Origin: Oreohelix idahoensis
Taxonomy: Eukaryota; Mollusca; Gastropoda; Stylommatophora; Oreohelicidae
Direction of reading: 5' to 3'
NCBI GenBank assembly: GCA_024509875.1
Contig: JAMPIV010012271.1
Coordinates: 20,585-84,584, forward strand
Length of the DNA: 64,000 bases
Part shown: positions 20,701 to 31,775 of the stretch, piece after piece
Layout: every line of letters starts with the position of its first letter
How positions within the stretch are numbered: position 1 is the stretch's first letter
Position numbers and translations under genes: made by a program
The notes under the pieces: model-generated
Told to the model about the DNA's origin: nothing
Seen by the model: only the letters and a program-made list of their open reading frames with translations
Database searches by the model: none

Positions 20701-22150
20701 ACAGTTACTTAGAATTCGCTGGCAGCCGTCGTGTGCACAGGATTGTCTACCAAAGAACACCAATGGAACAGTCCTTATCTCACACACAATTAAAAAAAAA
20801 ATTCATATTATAAATAGAAGATTAACAAGACTTGAAAGATAGATCAAATTATGTGGAAGTAATCTATCTATAGCTTTACATGTTTTCTGACGCTTATATA
20901 CGTAGCTAAATATCATTATAAATGAATGAAAATGCAAAAACAGATGGTGCTTTACAAAAAAGTTATTTTTTTACTACCTTATTTAAGATTTGTGGGTATC
21001 AGGAATGCGTTTAAAGGGATTTAAATGCTATAAAATCTGGTGACAATATGCTTGTTCTTGTAATGCCACACTCACAAAACTGACTACCACACATTCTCAA
21101 GATATGAAACCAAAAAAAAAAGTATGTGGAAATAATCTTTAGCTTCCCTTCGAGAAGTCTTTATAATTATAAACTCAAACGAATGGGCCGATTTTTAGAT
21201 ATTAAATTAATAAAAAGATTACTTATTTTATGAATTTCCTTAAATGATGACGCTGTTTTCAAAAGTCTGTAACTCCGTCAAAACTAATTTCAAACAAATA
21301 AAAATGCAATCAAAAATAGAACACAGAACAAAGTTATAGTACACAAAAGAATTTTAGCGCTGTGTTTATCCAGAACGAGTGTGTAATGATTTATATTTTA
21401 CTCACACATCAGCTGATTTTCCCCACCAAAAACTTAAATAGTCTTTTACGGTGCACACAAAATTTTATACCCGGTGTCAGAATTCCGGTCACCGAAACTA
21501 AAAAAGCGCTCTGGTATAGGGCACAAACAGCCGTGCACGAGATCTACTTCGTACATTAATGTTTATTACTGCTAAAAAATTTCTTTAAATTATCAAAATC
21601 TGAAGCTGCTCATATATAACTATATGTTATACCTACTGCAGTAAAACTAACACAGTAGGAAGGGATGTGGAAAACAGATCTAATGAAAACCACCAGCTTC
21701 ATAGGCACCAGCAGATCATCCTGTTCTGCCAGAGAACTGGCAATTGCAGATTACTAAACCACCTCTATCACTTCAGGGTTATCTCACACAATATAATGTC
21801 CATGAGGAACTGGAATCCAGACTGCTGAACACATTCTCCAAAAACTGCCCAGCCGAGAATGACCTGTGATGTCATTGATAGGCGTGCAGATTTAACATGA
21901 CTAACAACTGAACCATGAAGAAGAAATTAATACTTGGGCACAGGTAATAACAACATTGATGTGTGTGTGTCAGTAAGTACATCTGTAGAACTGGTATACG
22001 TATTATTTAATCTCACACCCTGCTGTTATGAGACTGTTACAAACTACATTCTACTATCCAATATGAACCCTGCCAACATGATCAACATGTGTTACTTATG
22101 TGTTACTCAAAATATGTAAAATATTGTAATACAATTACAAGCCTCTATTG
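20701..22150. other. No recognisable feature
   Basis: Unique AT-rich sequence. Open frames here are short and featureless. Confidence 0.55.
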
Positions 22151-22265
22151 ACCTATTAGAACCACTATTAGCACAAGTCTGGAAAACAGGGACAACACCA
22201 ACAGAGTGGAACAAAGGAATAATTGTCAAATTGCCCAAGAAGGGAGATCTTGCAGACTGCAATAA

Positions 22266-24602
22266 CACTAGTCAACAAATTTTCAAAAGTTATTTGTACC
22301 AGAAATTAAATATACCATTTCTTATTGATTTTGACATGCTGATTTCAAATATCATAATGAAATTCACCAATTGGCTCTGGTTTTTTTTTAAAATGATGAA
22401 TTTACATTACAGTAATACAAATAATGTGTGCTTGTTTAATTCTCTGGGGTGAACAGCTAGTCTTTCTACTTTAGCATTATAAAAATTGTGGTTACATACT
22501 CAAGTAATTGATATTTCAACATAAAATGATAGAAGAAATAAAAACATTATTTAAAGTTCACATATCATGTTTTAAAAAGGCACATTTGAACCCATTCCGT
22601 CATTATTCAGTCGCTGTTAGAGCTCTCTTTGCTTGCTTCTTGTAGTCCATCGAGGAGGTGTCTCTTGTCACAGTCCAACAGTAATCAGTCCAAGCAAAAG
22701 AGCGACCACTTTTAAGTCCCCGCAAAGTGACCAATGATGATGATCGTAGTTTATACACTTCAAAAGCTGCTTAATGTTTTCATACGTTTCTTTCATATGA
22801 ACTGCGTGACCAACTGGAATTGACGGTAACAAATTACCATTATTCAACAAAACAGCTTTAAGACTCGTCTTGGATGAATCAATGAAAAGCCTCCACTCTT
22901 CCGGTATGTAATTGATTTTGAGGGCTGCCATTAAACCAGAAAGGTTGTGGCACGCAGAAAGAAAAAGAATGTAATAAGCGGCTTCTGGCGGTTCCTATAC
23001 ACAGAAATTGTAACATCTTCTGCCAGGAGATTCCACTGTTGCAATCTGGAACCCAAAAGCTCCACCTTGTTCTTCGGTAAATTCAGATCTCTTACAAGAT
23101 ATTCAGTTCACCTTGGGTTATTAAGTGTGGTTTAGTGGATGTAGTTTGCTCAAAATCTGGGTCGCTTGAGGTTGATGGTTCAGGACCACCAATGTCCTCT
23201 TCTCCATCAATGGAAGCAGCTGAAAATGATTCTGGCACTTTGGGAACTGGTAGGTCATCGCCATGTGGTACCGGACGTATTGCAGAGGGGATGTTTGGAT
23301 ATTCCAGAGTCCATTTTTTCTTCTTTGATATGCCTTTCCCAATTGGAGGGACCATGCAAAAGTAACAGTTGTTGAGATGATCAGTGGGCTCTCTCCAAAT
23401 CATTGGGACTGCAAAAGGCATAGCTTGCCTTTTGCCAGTCAAACACAGTTTAAGATGTGCTGCACATGTATTGCAGCATATGTGTGGCGCCCAGCTCTTA
23501 TCTTGATCTCCTATTCTGCAGCCAAAATACAAACTGTACGCTTTCTGGAAAGAAAGAACTGGAAAGTGTCAATGAATTCGAATACTTAGGATCAATCATT
23601 AACAGCTCTGGCGACTGTGCAGTAGAAATTAAAAGAAGACTTACAATTGCTTCACATAAGCTAATACAGATGAAAAACCTATGGCAAGGCACAAGCAAAG
23701 AAACAAAGTTACAACTGATCAGAGCATGTATATTCCCAGTAGCAACATACGGCTGCGAGACTTGGACACTCAATAAAACAGTTGCAAAAAAGATTACATC
23801 ATTCGAAATGAAAAGCTACAAAAGGATGTTGAGAATACCCTGGACAGAAAAAAAGACCAACAGAGAAGTACTGCACTCACTAAACGTACAGGAACATTGG
23901 CTCCTAAATACCATCGCAATAAGGAAGCTGAAATTTTTCGGTCATATAAAAAGACATAATAGTCTGGAAAAAACAGTGATGGAAGGCATGGTCCCTGGAA
24001 AAAGGGGAAGGGGTCTACCTAGACGACGGTGGACCCAGGACATCACAGAGAGTCTGAACTTGTCTTTGGCTGATGCAGGTCGACTTGCCCAGAATCGTGA
24101 TGCGTTCAGAGCAGCTGTAATGGAGACAACGTTCTGGAAAGAATATGTCACATGATATATACGCTTTCTTAATCCCTTTAGTTATATTTCGTTTTTGTGA
24201 TGGAAATGTCACCTCACCACATATATAACAGAAATTATTAGCATTGTTCACACATGTCCTAGGCATTTCTAACTACGATACTTTTGATAAGGACAAATGC
24301 ACTAACTAATGGCAAAATTGTATCAGAGATAAGATATTTATACACAAAGGTGATGTAATCATAGGTAGGATTGCATCATCAACTTCTAGTTACATTTTTA
24401 TTGGTCATTAGAAAAAATTATGCAATCGCCCACAACAGTTGCGTCATATATATAAATTGACCGTAATTAAATAAACTAGTAGCATATATCTTGAAAACTA
24501 GAGCCAATCAACATTTTATAATGTCATTTTCGTTTTCAGCACACCAAAATTAGTTAAGATCAGCTATTTTCATTTCTGGTACATTTTGGTTGTTGACTAG
24601 TG
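22266..24602 (-). mobile_element. CACTA-like DNA transposon, copy A
   Basis: Ends CACTAGTCAACAA...TTGTTGACTAGTG with a TAA duplication (22263-22265, 24603-24605). The empty site is known because the LINE it entered exists intact elsewhere. The minus strand carries pieces of the transposase: MPRTCVNNANNFCYICGE (a Cys-rich start near 24266), then IGDQDKSWAPHICCNTCAAHL and KPHLITQGELN (23530-23092), then EEWRLFIDSSKTSLKAVLL and INYDHHHWSLCGDLK (22931-22690). The 3' third is missing. A LINE C copy is inserted at 23547-24159. A stop after ELN and a frame change add to the damage. Confidence 0.9.
23547..24159 (+). mobile_element. LINE family C copy 2, nested in the CACTA element
   Basis: A 613-bp 5'-truncated RTE-like copy with a 10-bp target duplication TACGCTTTCT (23537-23546, 24160-24169). 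The frame is open to the end: FEYLGSIINSSGDC, YGCETWTLNK, KFFGHIKRHN, GKRGRGLPRRRW, stop, then a short ATGATATA tail. The sequence of copy B of the CACTA element crosses this site without it, confirming the insertion. Confidence 0.95.
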
Positions 24603-24791
24603 TAATTGGAGAGGAATCACTCTTCTCTCAGTTCCCAGCAAAATACTAGGCAGGATAATTATACAGAGAATTTCAAAAGCAGTAGACCACAAACTGAGGA
24701 AAGAACAAGCAGGATTTAGAAAGAACAGAAGATGTGTAGATCATATATTTACCCTCAGGAACATTATAGAGCAGTGCTCAGAATGGCAACG

Positions 24792-27700
24792 TCATCATCA
24801 TCATCATCAGTTGCCATCTCCACAACGAAGGTTGGCTGTAATGGATCTCCAACGTCTTCTGTCTCTTGTCTTGATGGTGCACTCTGACAGACTCTTTCCT
24901 GTCCATCTCTTGATGTTGTCTTCCCACTTATAGCGCTGTCTTCCCCTTGCACGTTTGCCTTCAACTCTCCCTTCTGTTATGGTCTTCTGCAAGGTGTTCT
25001 GCCTTTTTATGTGGCCAAAGTATTTTAGCTGTCGAACTTTGACCTCCCTCATTAGTTCTCTTTTCATACCTAGATTTTCTAGGACCTGCTTATTTGTTTT
25101 CATCTCTTTCCATGAGATACGCCCCATTCTTCTATATATCCACATTTCAAGAGCCTCAATTCTTTCTTCCAAATGCTTATTCATCGTCCATGTTTCTGCA
25201 CCATACAGAAATGCAGAATATATATAACACTTTATGATTCTCAGTTTTAATTTGTGAGATAACTGTTTGGATGTCAGTATATGTTTCATGTTGTTGAATG
25301 TAGCTTTGGCCATTCCTATTCTCTTCTTGATTTCTGTTTCACATCTGCCATCTTCTGTTATTATATGACCGAGATATACGTAGCTCTTGACTTGTTCCAG
25401 GATTTCCCCATTTACGCTTATCTTTAATGTGGGTTTATCGTCTGTTTTGCTAATTATCATAGTTTTTGTTTTCTCAATATTAATGTCGAGTCCATATTCA
25501 TGACTTATACTGTTCACTTGCTTCACTAGTTCCTGTAACTCCTGTTCGCTTTCAGCTAACAACACGGTATCATCTGCATATCTAAGGTTGTTTATTGACC
25601 TTCCACTGATGTTCAGTCCTGGTATTTCCTGTATCTGTTTGAAAATTTTTTCAGTGTATAAATTAAATAGGCAGGGGGACAGCACACAACCTTGTCTGAC
25701 ACCTCTTTTTATGTCTATGTATGGTGAATAATTCCTTCCAGTTCTTACTGTGGCAGTTTGCTCCCAATAAAGGTTACTGAGTATTCTTATATCTTTTCCA
25801 TCAATACCTATGTCTTCGAGGCATTCAATTATTTTCTCATGATGGACTCTGTCAAAAGCCTTCTTATAGTCAATGAAGCACATATACATACTTTTTTGGA
25901 CTTCTGTATATTTTTCTGCTAATATTCTTAGGCAAAATATTGCCTCTCTTGTTCCACTGTTCCGTCTAAAACCAAACTGTTCTTCCTGGATTTTGCTGTC
26001 TACTTTACTTTTTATTCTTTCCTGTATGATTTTGAGCAGTATCTTAATTGCATGACTCATCAGGCTGATTGTTCTGAAGTCTGAACATTCTGTTGCATTT
26101 GGTTTTTTGGGCAATGTTATAAAAACTGATGTCTTCATGTCGTGTGGTATATATCCTGTATTGTATACATCGTTGCATATTTCTGTGATTGTATCTATAC
26201 CAAAGCTCTCCAGAGCTTCTATCATTTCAATTTTTTATGTTATCCATGCCTGCTGATTTTCCTTTTTGTATCATATGAATGGCATTCTCTACTTCTGATC
26301 TGAGAATGTTTGGGCCTTCATTAGAATCTGGTGATGGTTTTTTACCTCTGTTGTCCTCGAATAATTCTTTTACGTATTCTGCCCATCTGTTTGATATGTC
26401 TTTCTCATCAAGTAATATTACACCATTTTTGTTCTTGATACAGCTTCCTCCTTGTGCAAACCATGACCGATTTGATAATTTCTTTATTTCTTCATGCATA
26501 TCTCTTGTCCTGTGCTTTGCTTCCAAGTCTTCTATTTCCGTGCATTTTGTTTCTATCCACCGTTCTTTTGCTTCTCTACACATAGTACGTATGTCATTGT
26601 CTATTGTTTTATATTCTGGAGTGTTTTTTGCTTTCTTTCTTTCGGTCATTTTATTCAAGATGTCATCTGTCATCCAAATTTGATTTTTCTTAGACTCCTT
26701 TTTAGGTAAATTTGCATTTGCTGATTGTATGCTTGTTTTTAAGCATTCCCATTTTGCGGTTGCTTTTTCTTCTGGGTTTTCTCTTCTATACTGCTCCATG
26801 CTTTCTGTCAATAACTGTTGATATTTATTTTTGACGTCGATTAAATATTTCTGTTTTATATCTGGTTGTTTCAGCGCTGATATTTCTATCTGGGGTTCCT
26901 CCTGTCTTCTGTTTCCTGCTCTTTTCAGCTTTATATTTACTTTGATGATACTGGATTGTGATCTGAATTTATGTCGGCGCCAGGATATGTCTTTGCACTT
27001 GTGACACTGTTCTTAAATCTATGTTTTATCATGATATAGTCGATTTGATTTCGTGTTATATCTCCTGGGCTTTTCCATGTGTATAATTTCCTTGGGTGGT
27101 GTTCAAAAAAGGTGTTACATATGACCAGCTGGTTTTCTTCACAGAACTGGATAAGTCTGTCTCCTCTATCATTTCTTGTCCCTAATCCATACTGTCCTAC
27201 TATTTTCTTGTATTTTCCTTTTCCTACTTTTGCATTCATATCACCCATTACTATCAACACATCTGTTGATTTGACTGGTTTAAGTGTGTGTTGTAGCTCT
27301 TCATAGTATTCTTCTATTTCTTCCTCGCTGTGATCTTTAGTTGGTGCATAAGTTTGTAAGATTGATATGTCGAATGGCTTTGCTCTCATTTTTAGTAACA
27401 TCATTCTGTCATTGTGTGTCCAGTATCCACATACGTATTTTTCTAACTCCTTCTTTATCAACATTCCTACCCCTCTTTCATGTTTTTTCTCCGCCTGAGT
27501 GTATAAGCGTGTACTGGTCTCTTTTTATGTAGCCTGTATCCAAAAGTCTTGCCTCTGCAACTCCCAGTATATCGAGTTTCATGTCTGTTGCTTCTAATAT
27601 AAGATTGTCAAGCTTTCCTTCTCCGTTCAGAGTTCTAACATTCCATGTTCCTATTTTTAGGCTTCTCCTACTAGTTTTTAGGTGGTCTTTCTCAGAATGC

Positions 27701-28008
27701 TCCCTTTCAACAGAATTTAAGGAACACTCGTCATTATGTACTTCCTTACTCATTAGAGGAGTTGCCTCTTCCCTGTTAATTTGTACAGTAGATTCTTCCC
27801 CAGGGGACAGAGAGTTCTCTACATATCGTTTCTTATCTTGTTGTTGTGATCCCATTACATTCTGTAGGAAGTACGTGGTAAGGCCCCAATCTCTTCCACG
27901 GTGGCTAGCCATTGTCTTTTTCTATGTCCGACACGCCTCCAGTGCGCCACACACTTTGCTGTTTCGCTTTGCGAGCCGTTGATCTTCTCAGATTCCTCCG
28001 CCTCACTC
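24792..28008 (-). mobile_element. LINE family B, near full-length RTE (3.2 kb)
   Basis: About 3217 bp, the usual size of an RTE element. On the minus strand the order is: a short 5' UTR; ATG at about 27912; an apurinic-type endonuclease domain (IGTWNVRTLNGEGKLD, GDMNAKVGKGKYKK, NQIDYIMIKHRF, DINSDHNP) broken by frameshifts near 27470 and 26945; a linker; and reverse transcriptase 26225-24807, open for 472 codons. The RT has FIDYKKAFDRVHH, GVRQGCVLSPCLF and LRYADDTVLLAES, then YGAETWTMNK and KYFGHIKRQN. The 3' end is (TGA)n. The target duplication looks very short (ACG) against the uninterrupted LINE A site. It encodes the enzymes for target-primed reverse transcription but is inactivated by the frameshifts. 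Confidence 0.93.
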
Positions 28009-29150
28009 ACGACAGCTGTACATTAATTTAGTTGATTTTGAAAAGGCTTTTGACAGTATACATAGGGACAGTTTATGGAAAATACTGAGGGCTTATGGAA
28101 TTCCAAGCTGCATAGTGTCAATCATAAAAAGCCTCTATGCCAACTTTACGTGTAGCGTTGGGCAGAACAACCTAACCTTTGAGGTGAAGACAGGAGTATG
28201 ACAGGGATGCCCCTTATCAACCACTCTATTTTTAACAGTCATAGACTGGGTGATGCACCAGACAACAGAGGGCAGTCCAAGAGGAATAAGATGGACTACA
28301 TTTTCTATATTGGAAGATCTGGAATATGCAGATGACATTGCACTACTAGCACATTCACATCAACACATCCAGGAAAAAACGGATAGACTTAATAAGTATA
28401 GCCAGCAGGTGGGCTTGAACATCAATCTAAAGAAGTCAGAGGTCATGACGCTCAATGTGAGAAACCCTGAGCCCATATCAGTAAGAAATCAGCAACTGGT
28501 ACAGACAGACACCTTCACATACCTAGGATGCATAGTAACACCAGACGGCGGAGCAAGCAAAGACATCAACAACAGAATGAACAAAGCAATAACAGCCTTT
28601 TTTAGCCTAAACAACATCTGGAAGTCCTCTCAATACAGCACAAGCACAAAATTAAGATTATATCAGAGCTGTGTGCTTTCTGTGCTTCTCTATGGTGCGG
28701 AATGCTGGAGAGTTACAGAGAAGGAAATGTCGAAATTGTCCTCTTTTCACACAACATGCCTAAGAAAGATTCACCGAATCTTTTGGCCGAATACCATCAC
28801 CAACCAAGATCTGCATACTCGGAGCAAGCAAGAGGACATGCACACCATCATAGCTGGCAGACGCTGGAGTTGGGTTGGCCATGTCCTCAGAAGAGACCCC
28901 GATGCCATAACAAGAACAGCTATGCTATGGACCCCTGAAGAAAAACGAAAGAGAGGCCGACCAAAAACAACTTGGCGGAGGACAGTTGAGGCTGAGATGC
29001 AAAGAATGAACCAGAGTTGGGGCACTGTACGAAGGATGGCCACTGACCGAGCAAAGTGGAATCAATTTGTTGTTGCCCTACAAGACGCCACTAGGCGTGA
29101 TGGCCACTGACTGCTTTGACAGTCGGCGGCTAAGGATCAAAGAAGAAGAA

Positions 29151-29679
29151 GGAATAGACAGATATCATAATGACTATTTCTTCTAACTCAAACATGGTTC
29201 CCTTCACCTCCCATCCACAAATTATAACTTTCTTTCTTGCTAAAACACATGCCAACAAATAGGTAATGACTGGATTCAGGTTTCCTTCATTATTTATGTC
29301 TATACTGGTAGTCTTATCTTCAAGTCACAATTTATCCAATGTATTTTTCAATCCGGAACACTTTATTAGTAATATGATAATTAAGGGGAAATAAAACTTT
29401 GTATTAAAGGGAAATGAAACTATCACAAAAGGTTGAATTAAAAAGATCAGCCATCATAACATTAGTAAATAAACCAATGCTGAAACAATAAGTACACAAA
29501 TAAAAATATGTGATTTTACATATAAAGCAAGCAAAATTAAAGAATTAGCTATATCATAATACTTCACAAATTTTTTTTTCTTCACAATATGGACAATTCT
29601 GTTGTCTTAGATTGTAACAAAAACTTACGACTGCATAAGACAACATGGATTCAACATGCATTACATATAGTTATCATCA
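29151..29679. other. No recognisable feature
   Basis: AT-rich sequence between LINE A and R1. No signal. Confidence 0.5.
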
Positions 29680-29930
29680 TTTCTTCCATTTTGACTCCTA
29701 TGTAGAATGGAGCCACCACTGTAACTGGCTCCCTTGCAGGAAACCTGCACCAAGCATTCATATGCTCTTGGTGGTGGTTACTGCAGCAATTTGTTTTGCA
29801 TGATGAAGTTGCCTGCCCCATGCATAATCTCATATTAGTCACTCTATACGACATGTCTGAGGGAACAGTAGTCCTATTCTTGCTTTGTCTCATAACAGAC
29901 CCCAGAAACTACGTGGGGCCCATATAGTTA
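29680..29930 (-). repeat. R1 SINE-like repeat, nearly full copy
   Basis: The best R1 copy. In sense (minus strand) it runs from a GGGCCCCACGTAGTTTCTGG-like start through CATGGGGCAGGCAACTTCAT and GGTGCAGGTTTCCTGC to a CTCCAT..TAGGAG hairpin and an ATGATGATAA tail. I see no A or B box, so a tRNA origin is not shown. Confidence 0.85.
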
Positions 29931-30700
29931 TGGCTAAAATAAAAATAAAAACATTAGAATATATAACAATATGGCATATCATTGTTATAAGAACATGGAG
30001 GCAGATCTTGTGTTGTGTTGTTGTTGGTCAATGCCCAAGAAGTATGAGGTATTTCTCGTGCATGGAATACATGGTTCAACCTCATGTGGGTTACAACTTG
30101 GGTATACAGTGTACTGAGACAGATCTTAAATAATAATGAACTTGTCAAGAACAAGTTTAACAATAATGGGGGAAAATGATATTTTCATAATATGAAGTCA
30201 TGATTAATTCCATATGGACTTCAATAAAGACTCCAGGGAATAAATTGATATCTATCATTACAAATGTTTTCCTTCCCTGTACTGAACACATATAGAAGAC
30301 TTCATGCATTCACTTCTTTCTTTCCAAGGAAAAAAATGTAATATTCCTTTGCATTAATAAAGAATATGCCCACTGATAAAGTATTATGGTATCAAACATT
30401 GGCAATCATGTCTCACAGTAACTTTTGGTTGTGGTCTCTAACTGTTCTGTTAATGCTGTCCTATCCTGCTCTTTCAAACTATCCTGTATCTACTCTCGCT
30501 ATTGTTAATTTTTTTCCTCTATCTACCAGTTTTTATGCACGTTTTCATTCTCCTTTTCAAAAAATAAACTTGTGACTTTTCTTTGTAATCTTTCCATTGA
30601 CTAAAATTTGCACATTGGCCTTATTGACCTGCTGATCTTCACAGCTTCTGTCTTTAATATGTTGTCTTCATCTTCCACAGGTTCAATTAAGTGTATTGAT
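29931..30700. other. No recognisable feature
   Basis: AT-rich sequence without coding or repeat signal. Confidence 0.5.
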
Positions 30701-30709
30701 ATGATTTTG

Positions 30710-31140
30710 CAATGTGTTTTCATCTTCATACATTAGACTTTGGTAATTTGTAAAAAGTAACTCTGTGGGCAGTATTCTTCACTTTCTGTGTTTACTTTGT
30801 CTTCTGGGTTAGCATCTAGGTTTGCTTCTGTTATTATTTTGTCCATATAAATGTTGAACAGCAAACAACCTTGTTGAACTCCTGTGGTTATATTAAATGC
30901 ATCAGTGAGTCAATCAGTTGTTCTTACTACACTTTAGCATGTATGCTACAGAGCTCTCACGTTATCATTATCTAATGATATAACACAACTATCTAATGGC
31001 TGCCCTTGTATTCTGTAGTATTCCAAAACTGACTTAAGTTTATTCCCATCCATTCGATAGAAGGCCTTTTCCAAGTCAATAAATACTATATTTAGTTGAC
31101 TGTCATATTTGATTATTCTTTTCATTAGTTGTTTTATTAG
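30710..31140 (-). mobile_element. LINE reverse transcriptase fragment
   Basis: The minus strand encodes FIDLEKAFYRMDGNKLK (RT motif with the first catalytic Asp) and TTGVQQGCLLFNIYMDKI (palm), with stops and a gap between. The YADD region is absent. It may belong to family F, but no overlap with the F fragments allows a check. Confidence 0.75.
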
Positions 31141-31145
31141 TTAAT

Positions 31146-31350
31146 TCTTCTTCAAGTACCATGCCTAGTGTCGTAGGAGATCATGTCTCTCCACAACTTC
31201 CCATCTCCAGTACAATTTATCAATTCTGTTGTTGACTTCTTTCCATGCCACGGTGTCAAACTGTCCAGTATTTGCTCTCTTTGTCTTCCCCTATCTCTTT
31301 TTCCTTCAATCTTACCTGTTGTTACGATATATTCCAGCTGAATGAATTAT
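31146..31350 (-). mobile_element. LINE family F, 3' fragment
   Basis: Matches 17000-17190 in reverse (TTCTTCTTCAAGTA.CATGCC, TCTCTCCACAACTTCC, CCATGCCA.GGTGTCAAACTG). It ends where the RT fragment begins, so these are two separate insertions placed head to tail. Confidence 0.7.
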
Positions 31351-31775
31351 ATGAGTTAAATCAACAATATACACTGCTTAAAACTGAAATTCACAAAAAT
31401 GCACCCGTAGGCAATAAAATTAAAAGGAACATATTATGTTTATTAAAAATTTACATCATGTGTTCAAGTCAGTAAGTCATTTCTAAATACTGTATAACCA
31501 AATAATCATCAGATAACAATTATGAAGGATGTAAGTAAAGTGGCATAACATCTGATAACAAAGTGTAATATCTATTAGTGTCTCTATCAACCACCACCGT
31601 TCTTTATAATCTTAGGCTTCCACAGAATTTCATCAGAGAACCTATAAGAAATCACTGAATAGATAAAGAAAAATTTTGAAATAACAAGAATTTTCACATA
31701 ACCCTCAATATATTGCAGGAATTGGAAAATGGCAATACTTCTTAAGACCTTCATAAATAAATTTCTGACAAATAA

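Larger units (their letters stand above)
22152..29150 (+). mobile_element. LINE family A copy 2, interrupted by two insertions
   Basis: The LINE itself is in three blocks: 22152-22265, 24603-24789 and 28009-29150. Laid end to end they follow the long copy at 52140 from its mid-RT region (LLEPLLAQVWKTG) to the 3' GAAGAAGAAG tail. The first gap is a CACTA-like element (22266-24602) and the second is LINE B (24792-28008). The last block includes LEYADDIALLA (RT catalytic box) and GRRWSWVGHVLRRD. A CGA to TGA change at about 28199 creates a stop in the GVRQG motif. 5'-truncated, with no clear target duplication found. Confidence 0.93.

Noticed and set aside
24792..28008. Reading LINE B as a host endonuclease/RT gene
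   Set aside because: It interrupts another LINE, ends in a (TGA)n tail and has frameshifts; a standard RTE element.
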